Shown: positions 31,715 through 43,699, counted from the first letter of the stretch. The stretch is DNA of 64,000 bases from Enterobacter cancerogenus (GCF_019047785.1 NZ_CP077290.1:2852001-2916000), one strand, 5' to 3'. A program made the numbers and translations. Notes: generated by a model not told the origin, from the letters alone.

Positions 31715-32908
31715 TCACTCTCCTTGTGGTGCGCTTTCAGGCGCTGGCGCGGCGGCAGGCGCGGCGGTATTCGGTTCAGCCGCAACGCCCGGCTGTGCCA
31801 GCAGGTTGCGCACGCGCGTTTGCATCAGCTTTTCCAGAATCGGCTGGCTGGACAGTTTGTCCGGCACGTTCATGGTGATGTTCTGCTGGCTCAGCGTGTC
31901 GATGTCTTCCAGGAACGCGGTGGTAGTAGCATCGTCAGTATTGTAGTAAGCGCGCACCCACGTGGAGACGTTGTCCAGCGCCTGCTTGTAGGTCTCTTCC
32001 TGATGGCGCGGCACGGCCTGTGCGGCAACCAGCAGGCGGGAGCGAATGTTCTCGCGCAGGTAGATATCCTGATTCGGCGCAAGCAGCGGGACGGCGGTTT
32101 CATCGCGGCGGCGGATAGTAATGAAGCTATCCATAAAGTTCTGCCAGCTTTTTTGCAGGTTCACGCGCCATTCGCTGAGCGAGCTGGACAGCTCCGTGCC
32201 GTCGGAGTCCATCGGGGAGTCGTCGTCGTTGTTATCGGCCAGCTGCAGGTTATCAATCTGGTTGGAGAGCTGATTAACCTTCAGGATGATGCCGTCATAA
32301 TCCACCTGTGAAACGGCGGAGAGGCTGGCGATATCTTCGGTAATCGCACGACGCGCGGTAATAAGGCTTGGGTCGTTCATGTCTGCCAGGCTCGCATCGG
32401 CGCTTTTCAGCAGCGCGGCAGCGGTGGTGACGTCCTGATCGCTCCAGAGCTTACGCCCGGCCAGCTTCACCAGGAAATCGGCCTGTGAAAGCAGCCAGGT
32501 TTTCGCATCGGTACCGGAGATGGTGGCGACCTTCTGCTGCACTTCATCCAGCTGTTTAGTCAACGCCTGTTGCTTGCTGTTGGCATCAGCCAGCGCGGTG
32601 GCCTGCTGTTTGATCACGCCTTCCAGCTCGGTTTTTTGCGCTTCCTGTGCTTTTTGCAGCGCGGTCAACTGGCTGACGAGCGCATCGCTGGTCGCCGTCT
32701 GGTGAGTGCCTTGTTGCTTCACCAGTCCATACAGGCCTACGCCTGCGGCCAGCGCTATCGCGATGGCAATGGCGCTCAGCGCGAGGCTGGTTTTGTTGCT
32801 GCCGGTTTTCTTCTCAGCGGCCTTTTCAGTCGTCTCTGGCTGTGGGGTCAGATCCACAGTTTCCCTGGTCTCTTCAACCACGGCGGATGATTTTTCGTGT
32901 TCCGTCAT
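31715..32908 (-). CDS. hemX: HemX membrane protein
   Basis: A single-pass membrane protein encoded between hemD and hemY; its function is not settled (older annotation as uroporphyrinogen III methyltransferase is not supported by the fold). The cytoplasmic N terminus (about 40 residues, acidic) precedes one membrane helix ([20 protein letters not shown]), a coiled coil rich in Gln (about residues 75-130), and a conserved HemX domain. 397 residues; the C-terminal tail is rich in Ala and Pro. Confidence 0.92.
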   Translation of the reverse strand: MTEHEKSSAVVEETRETVDLTPQPETTEKAAEKKTGSNKTSLALSAIAIAIALAAGVGLYGLVKQQGTHQTATSDALVSQLTALQKAQEAQKTELEGVIKQQATALADANSKQQALTKQLDEVQQKVATISGTDAKTWLLSQADFLVKLAGRKLWSDQDVTTAAALLKSADASLADMNDPSLITARRAITEDIASLSAVSQVDYDGIILKVNQLSNQIDNLQLADNNDDDSPMDSDGTELSSSLSEWRVNLQKSWQNFMDSFITIRRRDETAVPLLAPNQDIYLRENIRSRLLVAAQAVPRHQEETYKQALDNVSTWVRAYYNTDDATTTAFLEDIDTLSQQNITMNVPDKLSSQPILEKLMQTRVRNLLAQPGVAAEPNTAAPAAAPAPESAPQGE

Positions 32909-32920
32909 TATGGCTTCCCA

Positions 32921-33670
32921 TTATGAGAGTTGTTGTAATGCGCGCAGCAGCGCATCGTTGTCGGCGTTATCAGCGATCCGAATATCTTGCCAGCCCAGTT
33001 CCCGGGCCTGGTTCGCCAGACGCTCACTGACGACCAGAAGCCGACAGCGGAGTAACCAGTTTTCACGATACCATTGCGGAATAAGTGTCCAAAGCTGTTG
33101 CAGCATTTCACCGCTGGTCACCACCAGGGTGTTAATCCCGCGCGTATGCCAGCGCATGGCCTCTTCCGCGCCGTCATAATGTTTTGCGCAGCGCTGATAG
33201 CATTCGCAAAACGTTACGTCAGCCCCGCGTGCGCGCAGCGTTTCACCCAGCAGTTCACGCCCGCCATTACCGCGCAGTATCAGCGCACGTTTCCCGACAA
33301 TAGTTTGTAATTCAGGTAATTGTAGCAAGACTTCGCTGATCTCCCGATCTAACGGGTAGAGAATTTCGCTTCCACTAACGGTATGCAGGGCCAGGGCGGT
33401 GGTGCGCCCGATGGCGAAATAGCGCGGTGCTGCAGGCCAGTCGCGCTGCTGCTGTTGCAGCTGCGCATGGGCAAAATCCACGGCGTGTTGCGACAAGGCA
33501 AAGAGCAAATCGCCTTCCCGAAGGGTATGTAGCTGGTCGGCAAGCATCGAAAGCTGCCGGCCAGGAGAGAACTCAATCAGCGGAAAACTCCAGGCCACCC
33601 GCCCCAGTGCGCGCAAACGGCTCACTAATTGTTCCCCTGCGGGAGAAGGGCGGGTGACAAGAATACTCAT
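32921..33670 (-). CDS. hemD: Uroporphyrinogen-III synthase
   Basis: Cytoplasmic enzyme that closes hydroxymethylbilane to uroporphyrinogen III with inversion of ring D, at the branch to haem, sirohaem and B12. The 249 residues form the two-lobed HemD fold; family sequence conservation is low but the N-terminal [15 protein letters not shown], the IGRTTA segment and VVTSGEML fit. Its start overlaps the hemC stop by four bases. Confidence 0.94.
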   Translation of the reverse strand: MSILVTRPSPAGEQLVSRLRALGRVAWSFPLIEFSPGRQLSMLADQLHTLREGDLLFALSQHAVDFAHAQLQQQQRDWPAAPRYFAIGRTTALALHTVSGSEILYPLDREISEVLLQLPELQTIVGKRALILRGNGGRELLGETLRARGADVTFCECYQRCAKHYDGAEEAMRWHTRGINTLVVTSGEMLQQLWTLIPQWYRENWLLRCRLLVVSERLANQARELGWQDIRIADNADNDALLRALQQLS

Positions 33671-34608
33671 GCTGGGGGTTCTCCGTTATAGACCTCGGCC
33701 AGAATTTCACGCGCGCCGTTATTGAGCAACTCTTCTGCCAGCGACACGCCAAGCGCCTCGGCGTCCTGCGGCTTGCCGCGGCGTTCACCGCGAACCATCT
33801 GCGAGCCGTCCGGCGCGCCAACCAGCGCGCGCAGCCACAGCTCGCCATTGCTTAATTCAGCATAGCTGCCAATGGGCACCTGACATCCCCCTTCGAGGCG
33901 GGTGTTCATTGCGCGTTCGGCTTTTACGCGGATCGCGGTGTCGTCGTGGTTCAGCGGCGCGAGCAGCGCACGCGTGCGATCATCGTCCAGGCGGCACTCA
34001 ATGCCCACGGCACCCTGGCCCACGGCCGGAAGGGAAAACTCGGGCGGCAGCGCCACGCGGATACGTGATTCCAGGTCAAGGCGCTTCAGCCCCGCCACGG
34101 CGAGGATAATCGCATCATATTCGCCGTTATCCAGCTTGCCGAGGCGCGTGCCAACGTTGCCGCGCAGCGAACGGATGACCAGGTCTGGCCGGCGTTCAGC
34201 CAACTGACACTGGCGACGTAAACTGGACGTGCCAACCACGCTGCCTACCGGCATCGCATCAAGCGAATCATAGTGGTTAGAGACAAACGCATCGCGCGGA
34301 TCGTCACGCTCGCAGATGGTCACCAGCCCCAGCCCTTGCGGGAACTCAACGGGCACATCCTTCATCGAATGCACGGCGATATCGGCGCGGTTTTCAAGCA
34401 ATGCCAGTTCCAGCTCTTTGACGAACAAGCCTTTCCCACCGACCTTGGCCAGCGGTGTATCAAGGATCACATCGCCGCGCGTGACCATTGGCACCAGTTC
34501 GACGCGTAATCCGGAATGGCAGGCTTCAAGGCGCTGCTTAACATAATGTGCCTGCCAGAGCGCAAGGGGGCTTTGGCGTGTGGCAATTCTCAAAACATTG
34601 TCTAACAT
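33667..34608 (-). CDS. hemC: Hydroxymethylbilane synthase
   Basis: Porphobilinogen deaminase, which joins four porphobilinogens. The 313 residues from the ATG at 34608 begin [20 protein letters not shown] as in E. coli. The cysteine that holds the dipyrromethane cofactor is C242 in [12 protein letters not shown], and the catalytic aspartate lies in HSMKDVP. Longer starts (34623, 34629) are open. First gene of hemCDXY, divergent from cyaA. Confidence 0.95.
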   Translation of the reverse strand: MLDNVLRIATRQSPLALWQAHYVKQRLEACHSGLRVELVPMVTRGDVILDTPLAKVGGKGLFVKELELALLENRADIAVHSMKDVPVEFPQGLGLVTICERDDPRDAFVSNHYDSLDAMPVGSVVGTSSLRRQCQLAERRPDLVIRSLRGNVGTRLGKLDNGEYDAIILAVAGLKRLDLESRIRVALPPEFSLPAVGQGAVGIECRLDDDRTRALLAPLNHDDTAIRVKAERAMNTRLEGGCQVPIGSYAELSNGELWLRALVGAPDGSQMVRGERRGKPQDAEALGVSLAEELLNNGAREILAEVYNGEPPA

Positions 34609-34957
34609 GCTTGTTACCGTCATTATCAATCACTAACCATCCTAACATTGTTGACACTCGGATGGCAGTTTTACGGTGACGACGTAAGAAGAGGGACAGG
34701 GCTGCGCATGCATCAGCCACAGCCGTATTCAGGAATTTACACGTACAGAACGGTGCTACACTTGTATGTAGCGCATCTTTCTTTACGGTCAACCGGCAAG
34801 GTGTTAAATTGATCACGTTTTAGACCATTTTTTCGTCTGTACCACCATAAAGATAAGGGCGAAAAAGGGTAACGGTTATCTTTTTGAAATACTGCGGGCC
34901 CGCGGTTATTCGATTCTGGAATAGCCAGTGACGCCCGGGAACATCAGGCGATACGTC
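34609..34957. promoter_or_regulatory. Divergent hemC-cyaA control region with CRP site
   Basis: This 349-base gap between the two divergent genes holds no reading frame that looks real. A CRP-like site (AGGTGTTAAATTGATCACG..., 34799-34820) has a good TCAC half and a weaker TGTT half; it corresponds to the CRP site by which cAMP-CRP represses cyaA in E. coli. Individual promoter boxes were not resolved. Confidence 0.65.
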
Positions 34958-37498
34958 TTGTACCTCTATATTGAGACTCTTAAACAGAGACTGGATGCCA
35001 TAAATCAACTGCGTGTGGATCGCGCGCTTGCTGCCATGGGACCTGCTTTCCAACAGGTTTACAGTCTGCTGCCGACATTATTGCACTATCACCATCCGCT
35101 GATGCCGGGCTACCTTGATGGTAACGTTCCCCAGGGCATTTGCCTCTTCACGCCTGATGAAACCCAACAGCATTACCTGACCGAACTCGAACTCTATCGC
35201 GGTATGCCGCCGCAGGAATCGCCGAAAGGTGAACTGCCGATTACCGGTGTTTACTCCATGGGAAGTACCTCATCGGTAGGGCAAAGCTGTTCGTCTGATC
35301 TCGATATTTGGGTTTGTCATCAGGCCTGGCTTGATAACGACGAACGCCAGCTGTTGCAGCGTAAATGCAGCCTGCTTGAAAGCTGGGCGGCCTCGCTCGG
35401 CGTGGAAGTTAGCTTCTTCCTGATTGATGAAAACCGTTTCCGCCATAATGAGAGCGGCAGTCTGGGTGGTGAAGACTGCGGCTCAACGCAGCACATCTTA
35501 TTGCTGGACGAGTTCTACCGTACCGCCGTTCGCCTGGCCGGTAAGCGTATTCTGTGGAATATGGTGCCGTGCAATGAAGAAGAGCATTACGACGATTACG
35601 TGATGTCGCTCTACTCGCAGGGTGTCCTGACGCCAAACGAGTGGCTGGACCTGGGCGGCCTGAGCTCCCTTTCCGCAGAAGAGTACTTCGGCGCAAGCCT
35701 CTGGCAGCTCTATAAAAGCATCGACTCGCCGTATAAAGCCGTGCTGAAAACCCTGCTGCTGGAAGCCTATTCCTGGGAATACCCTACGCCGCGTCTGCTG
35801 GCGAAAGACATCAAACAGCGTCTGCACGACGGAGAAATCGTCTCCTACGGGCTGGATGCTTACTGCATGATGCTCGAACGCGTCACCGAATACCTGAAAG
35901 CCATCGACGACCACACGCGCCTTGACCTGGTACGTCGATGTTTCTATCTCAAAGTCTGTGAAAAACTCAGCCGCGAACGCGCATGCGTTGGCTGGCGTCG
36001 TGAAGTGGTCAGTCAGTTAGTTAAAGAGTGGGGATGGGACGAAGAGCGTCTGTCGATGCTCGACAACCGCGCCAACTGGAAAATCGACCAGGTGCGTGAA
36101 GCGCACAACGAACTGCTCGATGCCATGATGCAAAGCTACCGTAACCTGATCCGCTTTGCGCGCCGTAACAACCTCAGCGTTTCCGCCAGCCCGCAGGATA
36201 TCGGGGTGTTGACCCGTAAACTGTACGCCGCGTTTGAAGCACTGCCAGGGAAAGTCACCCTGGTGAACCCGCAAATTTCACCGGACCTGTCAGAACCTAA
36301 CCTGACCTTTATCTATGTGCCGCCGGGCCGCGCGAACCGTACCGGGTGGTATCTGTACAACCGTGCGCCAAGCATGGACTCCATCATCAGCCATCAGCCG
36401 CTGGAATATAACCGTTACCTGAACAAGCTGGTGGCGTGGGCCTGGTTTAACGGCCTGCTGACCTCGCGCACCCGCTTGTTTATCAAAGGCAACGAGGTGG
36501 TTGATCTCGCCAAGCTGCAGGAGATGGTGGCGGATGTTTCGCACCACTTCCCGCTGCGCCTGCCTGCGCCGACGCCAAAAGCGCTCTACAGCCCGTGTGA
36601 GATTCGCCATCTGGCGATCATCGTCAATCTGGAATACGACCCGACGGCGGCCTTCCGCAATCAGGTGGTGCATTTTGACTTCCGCAAGCTGGACGTCTTT
36701 AGCTTTGGCGAGCAGCAAAACTGCCTGGTCGGCAGCGTCGATCTGCTTTACCGCAACTCGTGGAACGAAGTGCGTACCCTGCATTTCAACGGCGAGCAGG
36801 CGATGATTGAAGCGCTGAAAACGATCCTCGGTAAGATGCACCAGGACGCCGCGCCGCCGGACAGCGTTGAGGTGTTCTGCTATAGCCAGCACCTGCGCGG
36901 CTTGATCCGTACCCGGGTGCAGCAGCTGGTGTCTGAATGTATCGAACTGCGCCTCTCCAGTACCCGCCATGAAACGGGCCGCTTTAAGGCGCTGCGCGTT
37001 TCGGGCCAGACGTGGGGGCTGTTCTTCGAACGCCTGAACGTGTCGGTGCAGAAGCTGGAAAACGCCATTGAGTTTTACGGCGCGATTTCGCACAACAAGC
37101 TGCACGGCCTGTCGGTGCAGGTGGAAACCAACCACGTCAAACTGCCGCAGGTGGTGGACGGCTTCGCCAGCGAAGGGATTATTCAGTTCTTCTTTGAAGA
37201 GTCAGGTGAGGATGCCGGTTTCAATATCTATATTCTGGATGAAACCAACCGCGCAGAGGTGTATCACCACTGCGAAGGCAGCAAAGAGGAGCTGGTGCGC
37301 GACGTCAGCCGCTTCTATTCATCCTCGCACGACCGCTTTACCTACGGCTCGAGCTTTATCAACTTCAACCTGCCGCAGTTCTACCAGATTGTGAACGTGG
37401 ACGGGCGCGCGCAGGTGATTCCGTTCCGCACCCAGGCTATCGCACCGGTGCCGGCAAACCAGGATACCGCGCCGCTGTTGCAGCAGTATTTCTCCTGA
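34958..37498 (+). CDS. cyaA: Adenylate cyclase (class I)
   Basis: Makes cAMP from ATP and is the source of the signal for CRP. The 846 residues match enterobacterial class I cyclase: an N-terminal catalytic half with [19 protein letters not shown] (about residues 95-114) and a C-terminal glucose-sensing half regulated by EIIA-Glc. The start is taken as TTG at 34958, the rare start codon known for E. coli cyaA, which keeps translation low; a GTG at 34928 is an alternative giving ten more residues. Confidence 0.96.
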   Translation: MYLYIETLKQRLDAINQLRVDRALAAMGPAFQQVYSLLPTLLHYHHPLMPGYLDGNVPQGICLFTPDETQQHYLTELELYRGMPPQESPKGELPITGVYSMGSTSSVGQSCSSDLDIWVCHQAWLDNDERQLLQRKCSLLESWAASLGVEVSFFLIDENRFRHNESGSLGGEDCGSTQHILLLDEFYRTAVRLAGKRILWNMVPCNEEEHYDDYVMSLYSQGVLTPNEWLDLGGLSSLSAEEYFGASLWQLYKSIDSPYKAVLKTLLLEAYSWEYPTPRLLAKDIKQRLHDGEIVSYGLDAYCMMLERVTEYLKAIDDHTRLDLVRRCFYLKVCEKLSRERACVGWRREVVSQLVKEWGWDEERLSMLDNRANWKIDQVREAHNELLDAMMQSYRNLIRFARRNNLSVSASPQDIGVLTRKLYAAFEALPGKVTLVNPQISPDLSEPNLTFIYVPPGRANRTGWYLYNRAPSMDSIISHQPLEYNRYLNKLVAWAWFNGLLTSRTRLFIKGNEVVDLAKLQEMVADVSHHFPLRLPAPTPKALYSPCEIRHLAIIVNLEYDPTAAFRNQVVHFDFRKLDVFSFGEQQNCLVGSVDLLYRNSWNEVRTLHFNGEQAMIEALKTILGKMHQDAAPPDSVEVFCYSQHLRGLIRTRVQQLVSECIELRLSSTRHETGRFKALRVSGQTWGLFFERLNVSVQKLENAIEFYGAISHNKLHGLSVQVETNHVKLPQVVDGFASEGIIQFFFEESGEDAGFNIYILDETNRAEVYHHCEGSKEELVRDVSRFYSSSHDRFTYGSSFINFNLPQFYQIVNVDGRAQVIPFRTQAIAPVPANQDTAPLLQQYFS

Positions 37499-37506
37499 TT
37501 TCGTGA

Positions 37507-37582
37507 GCCCGGTGGCGGCTACGCCTTACCGGGCCTACAACAGCCCGAACCCGTAGGCCGGGTAAGCGCAGCGCCACCCGGC
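37507..37582. repeat. Paired REP elements (BIME)
   Basis: Two opposed GC-rich palindromes (37507-37535 and 37553-37582; the second reads GTAGGCCGGGTAAGCGCAGC and its complement) separate the convergent cyaA and cyaY. Confidence 0.75.
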
Positions 37583-37589
37583 AACAAAA

Positions 37590-37910
37590 CTACCTGAAAC
37601 TGACGGTCTCACCCGCCTGCGCCGTCGCCGCCTGCTCCAGCAGATCCCAGAACGTTTCGCCGCTGCGGTCGCACACCCACTCGTCACCTTTCAGATCGAA
37701 ATGGTAGCCGCCCTGTTTGGCCGCCAGCCAGACCTGGTGAAGCGGCTCCTGGCGGTTAATAATGATTTTGCTGCCGTTCTCAAAGCTTAAGGTCAGGATA
37801 CCGCCGTTGATTTCACAATCGATATCGCTGTCGCCATCCCAGTCGTCAAGACGCTCTTCGATGGTCATCCACAGGGTGTCGGCAAGGCGATGGAATTCAC
37901 TGTCGTTCAT
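37590..37910 (-). CDS. cyaY: Frataxin-like iron protein CyaY
   Basis: An acidic iron-binding regulator of iron-sulfur cluster assembly that interacts with IscS. The 106 residues have the acidic N-terminal helix (about residues 1-35, rich in Asp and Glu) and the frataxin sheet with the conserved [12 protein letters not shown]. Convergent with cyaA and divergent from lptM. Confidence 0.96.
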   Translation of the reverse strand: MNDSEFHRLADTLWMTIEERLDDWDGDSDIDCEINGGILTLSFENGSKIIINRQEPLHQVWLAAKQGGYHFDLKGDEWVCDRSGETFWDLLEQAATAQAGETVSFR

Positions 37911-38045
37911 GGTGTTGTTCCTGTTTTTCGTGATGGCGGCAGTATAACGCTAAATAATTCCCGTTGCAGGAAAGCGGCAAACTCTTGCTTTTGTGTCTTC
38001 TCCTGCGATGATAGAAACAGATTTGAATTTACGGGCAACTTTATA

Positions 38046-38249
38046 ATGAAAAACGTCTTCCGAACGCTTGCTGTTCTCATCACGCTGTTCAGCCTGACCG
38101 GCTGCGGGCTGAAAGGGCCGCTTTACTTCCCGCCTGCGGATAAAACCGCACCGCCGCCGACCAAACCTGTGCAAAGTGGCATCGAGTCTTCAACGCCGAA
38201 TACGAACGATCGTGGCGACAATGGCGGTCCGACTCAGGTCAATATCTGA
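38046..38249 (+). CDS. lptM: LPS-assembly lipoprotein LptM (YifL)
   Basis: A 67-residue lipoprotein. The signal peptide ends in the lipobox LTGC (Cys20), so it is cleaved by signal peptidase II and lipidated; no Asp follows the cysteine, so outer-membrane sorting is expected. In E. coli LptM binds LptD and helps its oxidative maturation. The ATG at 38046 was chosen because it begins the signal peptide; a longer frame overlaps cyaY on the other strand. It lies upstream of dapF. Confidence 0.93.
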   Translation: MKNVFRTLAVLITLFSLTGCGLKGPLYFPPADKTAPPPTKPVQSGIESSTPNTNDRGDNGGPTQVNI

Positions 38250-38285
38250 CAATTTCGTTCTGTACCCGCGCAGTGGAGCATGATG

Positions 38286-39110
38286 ATGCAGTTCTCTAAA
38301 ATGCATGGCCTTGGCAACGATTTTATGGTCGTCGACGCGGTAACGCAGAATGTCTTTTTCTCCCCGGAGCTGATCCGCCGCCTGGCAGATCGGCATCTGG
38401 GCGTGGGGTTTGATCAGCTGCTGGTGGTCGAGCCGCCGTACGATCCCGACCTCGATTTTCACTATCGCATTTTCAACGCGGACGGCAGCGAAGTGTCACA
38501 GTGCGGCAACGGCGCACGCTGCTTTGCCCGCTTTGTCCGCCTGAAAGGGTTGACCAACAAACGCGATATTCGCGTCAGCACGGCAAACGGTCGGATGGTG
38601 TTAAGCGTCACTGACGACGAGCTGGTGCGCGTGAATATGGGCGAGCCAAACTTCGAGCCTTCCGCCGTGCCGTTTCGCGCGAACAAAGCGGAAAAGACCT
38701 ATATCATGCGGGCTGCCGAGCAGACAGTATTGTGCGGCGTCGTCTCGATGGGTAACCCGCACTGCGTGATTCAGGTGGATGATGTTGAAACCGCTGCGGT
38801 TGAAACGCTCGGCCCGGTGCTTGAGAGCCACGACCGTTTTCCTGAGCGGGCCAATATCGGTTTTATGCAGGTGGTGAAGCGCGAGCACATCCGTTTGCGG
38901 GTTTACGAACGCGGCGCGGGCGAAACCCAGGCCTGCGGAAGCGGTGCCTGTGCGGCGGTTGCCGTCGGCATCTCCCAGGGGTTACTGGCAGAAGAGGTTC
39001 GCGTGGAATTACCGGGCGGTCGTCTTGATATCGCCTGGAAAGGACCGGGTCAGCCACTGTATATGACAGGCCCGGCGGCACATGTCTATGACGGGTTTAT
39101 CCATCTATGA
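38286..39110 (+). CDS. dapF: Diaminopimelate epimerase
   Basis: A PLP-independent racemase that turns LL-DAP into meso-DAP for lysine and peptidoglycan. The two catalytic cysteines are C73 (CGNGARC) and C217 (ACGSGACA). Three ATG codons are in a row (38280, 38283, 38286); the third gives the 274-residue family form and has GGAG seven bases upstream. The stop overlaps the yigA start. Confidence 0.96.
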   Translation: MQFSKMHGLGNDFMVVDAVTQNVFFSPELIRRLADRHLGVGFDQLLVVEPPYDPDLDFHYRIFNADGSEVSQCGNGARCFARFVRLKGLTNKRDIRVSTANGRMVLSVTDDELVRVNMGEPNFEPSAVPFRANKAEKTYIMRAAEQTVLCGVVSMGNPHCVIQVDDVETAAVETLGPVLESHDRFPERANIGFMQVVKREHIRLRVYERGAGETQACGSGACAAVAVGISQGLLAEEVRVELPGGRLDIAWKGPGQPLYMTGPAAHVYDGFIHL

Positions 39111-39814
39111 AACAACCAGGGGAAGAACTGCAGGAAACGGTGATGGAGCTGGACGACAGCGCTGTTGTTGATTATCTGCTGAACAATCCTGAGTTCTTTA
39201 TTCGCAATGCACGCGTCGTCGAACAGATGCGTGTGCCACATCCGGTACGGGGTACGGTGTCGTTGGTCGAATGGCACATGGCACGTGCGCGCAACCACAT
39301 CCATCAGCTCGAAGAGAACATGACGATGCTCATGGAGCAGGCCAACAACAACGAGAGCCTGTTCTATCGGCTGTTGAACCTGCAGGCGCGTCTGGCCTCG
39401 GCGCACAGCCTTGATGAGTTCCTGAGCCGCTTTCATCGCTGGGCGCGCGAGCTGGGTCTGGCGGGCGCAACGATTCGTCTTTTCCCCGACCGCTGGCGTA
39501 TCGGCGCGCCGTCCGGGTTTACCCATCTGGCGCTGAGCCGCCAGGCATTTGAACCGCTACGTATTCAGCGCCTCGGGCATGAACATCACTATCTCGGGCC
39601 GCTAAACGGACCAGAACTGCTGGTGGTACTGCCGGAAGCGAAAGCCATTGGCTCGGTGGCGATGTCACTGATGGGCCGTGAAGGCGACCTGGGCGTCATC
39701 CTGTTTACCAGCCGCGATGCTCATCACTATGAGCAAGGCCAGGGCACGCACCTGCTGCAGGAAATTGCGCTCATGCTGCCCGAGCTGCTGGAGCGCTGGA
39801 TTGAACGCATATGA
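39107..39814 (+). CDS. yigA: DUF484 protein YigA
   Basis: A conserved 235-residue protein of the DUF484 family, which has a GAF-like fold; function unknown. A predicted coiled-coil segment (about residues 55-85, [19 protein letters not shown]) precedes the globular part. It is always found between dapF and xerC in enterobacteria, and here overlaps both by four bases, so it is made together with XerC. Confidence 0.9.
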   Translation: MKQPGEELQETVMELDDSAVVDYLLNNPEFFIRNARVVEQMRVPHPVRGTVSLVEWHMARARNHIHQLEENMTMLMEQANNNESLFYRLLNLQARLASAHSLDEFLSRFHRWARELGLAGATIRLFPDRWRIGAPSGFTHLALSRQAFEPLRIQRLGHEHHYLGPLNGPELLVVLPEAKAIGSVAMSLMGREGDLGVILFTSRDAHHYEQGQGTHLLQEIALMLPELLERWIERI

Positions 39815-40713
39815 CGGATGCCCTGCTTGCCACCGACGTCACGCGCTTTTTGCGCTATCTCGGTGTAGAACGCCAGCTTAGCCCTGTTACGCTGCTGAAC
39901 TATCAGCGTCAGCTTGATGCCATCATGCAGATTGCCGGTGAAATCGGCCTGAAAAGCTGGCAACAATGTGACGCCGCGACGGTGCGCGGGTTTGTGGTGC
40001 GTAGCCGTAAAAAAAAGTTAAGCCCTGCGAGCCTGGCGCTGCGCCTCTCTGCGTTACGCAGCTTTTTCGACTGGCTGGTCAGCCAGGGCGTCTTAAAAGC
40101 CAATCCGGCAAAAGGCATTGCCACGCCAAAAGCCCCGCGCCATCTGCCTAAAAATATCGATGTGGATGATGTGAATCGTCTGCTGGATATCGATCTTAAC
40201 GATCCGCTGGCCGTGCGTGACCGCGCGATGCTGGAGGTGATGTACGGTGCCGGGCTGCGTTTGTCCGAATTGGTTAACCTCGACCTGAAACACCTCGATC
40301 TTGAATCCGGCGAAGTGTGGGTGATGGGCAAAGGCAGCAAAGAGCGCCGCCTGCCGATTGGCCGCAACGCGGTTTCGTGGATTGAACACTGGCTGGATCT
40401 GCGTGGGCTGTTTGGCGCGGAAGAAAATGCGCTATTTCTGTCGAAGCTCGGCAAGCGTATCTCGGCGCGTAACGTGCAGAAGCGTTTTGCCGAGTGGGGC
40501 ATCAAACAGGGGTTGAACAGCCACGTTCACCCACACAAGCTGCGCCACTCGTTTGCGACCCACATGCTGGAGTCGAGCGGCGATCTGCGCGGCGTGCAGG
40601 AGCTTCTCGGCCACGCCAATTTATCGACCACACAAATCTATACCCACTTAGACTTTCAGCACCTTGCCTCGGTGTATGACGCGGCGCATCCACGCGCCAA
40701 ACGGGGGAAATAA
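39811..40713 (+). CDS. xerC: Site-specific tyrosine recombinase XerC
   Basis: With XerD resolves chromosome dimers at dif. The 300 residues have the N-terminal SAM-like DNA-binding domain and the C-terminal catalytic domain with the conserved Arg in GAGLRLSEL, Lys in [18 protein letters not shown], and the nucleophile Tyr in [10 protein letters not shown]. It overlaps yigA and yigB, forming the dapF-yigA-xerC-yigB unit. Confidence 0.96.
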   Translation: MTDALLATDVTRFLRYLGVERQLSPVTLLNYQRQLDAIMQIAGEIGLKSWQQCDAATVRGFVVRSRKKKLSPASLALRLSALRSFFDWLVSQGVLKANPAKGIATPKAPRHLPKNIDVDDVNRLLDIDLNDPLAVRDRAMLEVMYGAGLRLSELVNLDLKHLDLESGEVWVMGKGSKERRLPIGRNAVSWIEHWLDLRGLFGAEENALFLSKLGKRISARNVQKRFAEWGIKQGLNSHVHPHKLRHSFATHMLESSGDLRGVQELLGHANLSTTQIYTHLDFQHLASVYDAAHPRAKRGK

Positions 40714-41429
40714 TGCGTTTTTACCGCCCACTCGGCCAGATTTCAGCACTCACGTTCGACCTTGATGACACTTTGTATGACAACCGTCCGGTGATATTGC
40801 GCACCGAGCAGGAGTCGCTGGCGTTTGTGCAAAACTACCATCCCGCATTGAAAACGATGCAGAACAAAGACTTCCAGCAGCTGCGTCAGTCCCTGCGCGA
40901 AACCGAGCCGGATATTTACCACGACGTGACCGAGTGGCGACGCCGTGCGGTTGAGCAGGCGATGCTCAACGCCGGGCTGAGCGCGCGCGACGCGGCGATT
41001 GGCGCTGACGCTTCGATGGCAAACTTCGCCAAATGGCGCAGCCGCATCGACGTGCCGCAGGAGACCCACGACACGCTGGCAAAACTGGCCGAAAAGTGGC
41101 CGCTGGTGGCCATCACCAACGGCAATGCCCAGCCCGAACTCTTTGGGCTTGGAGAGTATTTTCAGTTCGTGCTGCGCGCCGGCCCGCACGGGCGCTCGAA
41201 GCCGTTCAACGACATGTATCACCTGGCGGCGGAAAAGCTGAACCTGCCGCTCGGCGAAATCCTGCACGTTGGCGATGACCTGACCACGGACGTGGCGGGG
41301 GCGATCCGCTGTGGCATGCAGGCCTGCTGGATCAAGCCGGAAAATGCCGATCTGATGACCGCGTCCGACGGTCGTCTTCTGCCGCACATCGAAATTTCGC
41401 GGTTGGCATCCCTCACGACGCTGATATAA
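40713..41429 (+). CDS. yigB: HAD phosphatase YigB
   Basis: A HAD-superfamily phosphatase; the E. coli enzyme acts on FMN and a riboflavin-pathway phosphate. The nucleophile motif is [11 protein letters not shown] (about residues 13-23) and the later motifs TNGN and [10 protein letters not shown] are intact. The 238 residues match the family. Its start shares a base with the xerC stop. Confidence 0.93.
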   Translation: MRFYRPLGQISALTFDLDDTLYDNRPVILRTEQESLAFVQNYHPALKTMQNKDFQQLRQSLRETEPDIYHDVTEWRRRAVEQAMLNAGLSARDAAIGADASMANFAKWRSRIDVPQETHDTLAKLAEKWPLVAITNGNAQPELFGLGEYFQFVLRAGPHGRSKPFNDMYHLAAEKLNLPLGEILHVGDDLTTDVAGAIRCGMQACWIKPENADLMTASDGRLLPHIEISRLASLTTLI

Positions 41430-41441
41430 TCATCAATTGTT

Positions 41442-41457
41442 CTGTATAAATTACCAG
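41442..41457. promoter_or_regulatory. LexA (SOS) box of uvrD
   Basis: CTGTATAAATTACCAG matches the CTG-N10-CAG LexA consensus with an A/T-rich centre. It lies 80 bases before the uvrD start, as in E. coli, and marks uvrD as part of the SOS response. Confidence 0.85.
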
Positions 41458-41472
41458 GGTTTTGCAGTTGGA

Positions 41473-41500
41473 GGCCCGGTAAGCGAAGCGCCAACGGGCG
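41473..41500. repeat. REP element
   Basis: A short palindrome (GCCCGGTAAGCGAAGCGCC...GGGC) followed by TTTT, lying between the SOS box and uvrD. It may end yigB transcription or attenuate uvrD; this is inference from shape. Confidence 0.6.
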
Positions 41501-41536
41501 TTTTGCTCTGTTCCTGAATATTATGTGACGGTGCCA

Positions 41537-43699
41537 ATGGACGTTTCTTACCTGCTCGACAGCCTTAATGACAAACAGCGTGATGCGGTAGCCGCAACGC
41601 GCACCAATATGCTGGTTCTGGCTGGAGCGGGCAGTGGTAAGACGCGCGTGCTGGTTCACCGCATCGCCTGGCTGCAGAGCGTGGAAAACTGTTCGCCATA
41701 CTCCATTATGGCGGTGACGTTCACCAACAAAGCGGCAGCGGAGATGCGCCACCGTATCGCACAGCTGATGGGCAACAGCCAGGGCGGCATGTGGGTCGGG
41801 ACCTTCCACGGCCTGGCTCACCGCCTGCTGCGCGCACACCATATGGACGCTAACCTGCCGCAGGATTTTCAGATCCTCGACAGTGAAGACCAACTGCGCC
41901 TGCTGAAGCGCCTGATCAAGGCGATGAATCTTGACGAGAAGCAGTGGCCGCCGCGTCAGGCAATGTGGTACATCAACGGTCAGAAGGACGAAGGCCTGCG
42001 CCCGCACCATATCCAGAGCTTTGGCAACCCGGTCGAGCAGACCTGGCAGAACGTTTACAAGGCCTATCAGGAAGCGTGCGATCGCGCCGGTCTGGTGGAT
42101 TTTGCCGAGCTGCTGCTGCGCGCGCACGAGCTGTGGCTTAACAAGCCGCATATTCTCCAGCACTACCGCGAGCGCTTCACCAATATCCTGGTGGATGAAT
42201 TCCAGGATACCAACAACATTCAGTACGCGTGGATCCGCCTGCTGGCGGGCGATACCGGCAAAGTCATGATCGTCGGCGATGATGACCAGTCTATCTACGG
42301 CTGGCGTGGGGCACAGGTGGAAAACATCCAGCGCTTCCTCAACGATTTCCCCGGTGCGCAAACCATTCGTCTGGAGCAAAACTACCGCTCAACCAGCAAC
42401 ATTCTGAGCGCGGCTAACGCCCTGATTGAGAACAACAACGGGCGTCTGGGCAAAAAGCTGTGGACCGACGGCGTCGACGGCGAGCCGATCTCACTTTACT
42501 GTGCGTTCAATGAACTCGACGAAGCCCGGTTCGTGGTGAACCGCATCAAGACCTGGCAGGACAACGGCGGCGCGCTGGAGCAGTGCGCCATTCTCTACCG
42601 CAGCAACGCCCAGTCGCGCGTGCTGGAAGAGGCGCTATTGCAGGTGAGTATGCCGTACCGTATTTACGGCGGGATGCGATTCTTCGAACGTCAGGAAATT
42701 AAAGATGCGCTGTCGTATCTGCGCCTGATCGCCAACCGTAACGACGACGCAGCGTTTGAACGCGTGGTCAATACGCCCACGCGCGGCATCGGCGATCGCA
42801 CGCTGGACGTGGTGCGTCAGGCGTCGCGCGATCGTCAGCTTACGCTGTGGCAGGCGTGCCGCGAGCTGCTGCAGGAAAAAGCCCTCGCCGGACGTGCGGC
42901 CAGCGCGCTGCAACGCTTCCTTGAGCTGATAGACGCTCTTGCGCAGGAAACCGCCGATATGCCGCTGCACGTGCAGACCGACCGCGTCATTAAAGACTCC
43001 GGCCTGAGAACGATGTACGAGCAGGAGAAGGGCGAAAAGGGCCAGACCCGTATTGAGAACTTAGAGGAACTGGTGACGGCAACGCGCCAGTTCAGCTACA
43101 ACGAAGAAGACGAAGATCTGATGCCGCTGCAGGCATTCCTCTCCCACGCCGCGCTGGAAGCAGGCGAAGGGCAGGCGGACACCTGGCAGGATGCGGTTCA
43201 GCTGATGACCCTGCACTCCGCGAAAGGCCTGGAGTTCCCGCAGGTGTTTATCGTCGGGATGGAAGAGGGGATGTTCCCGAGCCAGATGTCGCTGGATGAA
43301 GGCGGACGCCTGGAAGAAGAGCGTCGTCTGGCCTACGTGGGCGTGACGCGTGCGATGCAGAAGCTCACGCTCACCTACGCCGAAACCCGCCGCCTGTACG
43401 GTAAAGAGGTGTATCACCGTCCGTCGCGTTTTATCGGTGAACTGCCGGAAGAGTGCGTGGAAGAGGTACGCCTGCGCGCCAGCATCAGCCGTCCGGTCAG
43501 CCATCAGCGTATGGGTGCACCAATCTCCGAAAACGACACCGGGTACAAGCTGGGCCAGCGCGTGCGCCACTCGAAATTCGGGGAAGGCACTATTGTGAAC
43601 CTTGAAGGCAGCGGTGAACACAGCCGCCTGCAGGTGGCGTTCCAGGGGCAGGGGATCAAATGGCTGGTGGCCGCGTATGCGAAGCTGGAAACTGTGTAA
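41537..43699 (+). CDS. uvrD: DNA helicase II UvrD
   Basis: A superfamily 1A 3'-5' helicase for nucleotide excision and mismatch repair. Walker A is GAGSGKT at residues 30-36, Walker B VDEFQDTN near 220, with DDDQSIYGWRGA following. The C-terminal tail (about residues 660-720) is the Tudor-like RNA polymerase binding domain, ending GIKWLVAAYAKLETV. The ATG at 41537 gives 720 residues beginning MDVSYLLDSL as in E. coli; a start four codons earlier is open. Confidence 0.97.
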   Translation: MDVSYLLDSLNDKQRDAVAATRTNMLVLAGAGSGKTRVLVHRIAWLQSVENCSPYSIMAVTFTNKAAAEMRHRIAQLMGNSQGGMWVGTFHGLAHRLLRAHHMDANLPQDFQILDSEDQLRLLKRLIKAMNLDEKQWPPRQAMWYINGQKDEGLRPHHIQSFGNPVEQTWQNVYKAYQEACDRAGLVDFAELLLRAHELWLNKPHILQHYRERFTNILVDEFQDTNNIQYAWIRLLAGDTGKVMIVGDDDQSIYGWRGAQVENIQRFLNDFPGAQTIRLEQNYRSTSNILSAANALIENNNGRLGKKLWTDGVDGEPISLYCAFNELDEARFVVNRIKTWQDNGGALEQCAILYRSNAQSRVLEEALLQVSMPYRIYGGMRFFERQEIKDALSYLRLIANRNDDAAFERVVNTPTRGIGDRTLDVVRQASRDRQLTLWQACRELLQEKALAGRAASALQRFLELIDALAQETADMPLHVQTDRVIKDSGLRTMYEQEKGEKGQTRIENLEELVTATRQFSYNEEDEDLMPLQAFLSHAALEAGEGQADTWQDAVQLMTLHSAKGLEFPQVFIVGMEEGMFPSQMSLDEGGRLEEERRLAYVGVTRAMQKLTLTYAETRRLYGKEVYHRPSRFIGELPEECVEEVRLRASISRPVSHQRMGAPISENDTGYKLGQRVRHSKFGEGTIVNLEGSGEHSRLQVAFQGQGIKWLVAAYAKLETV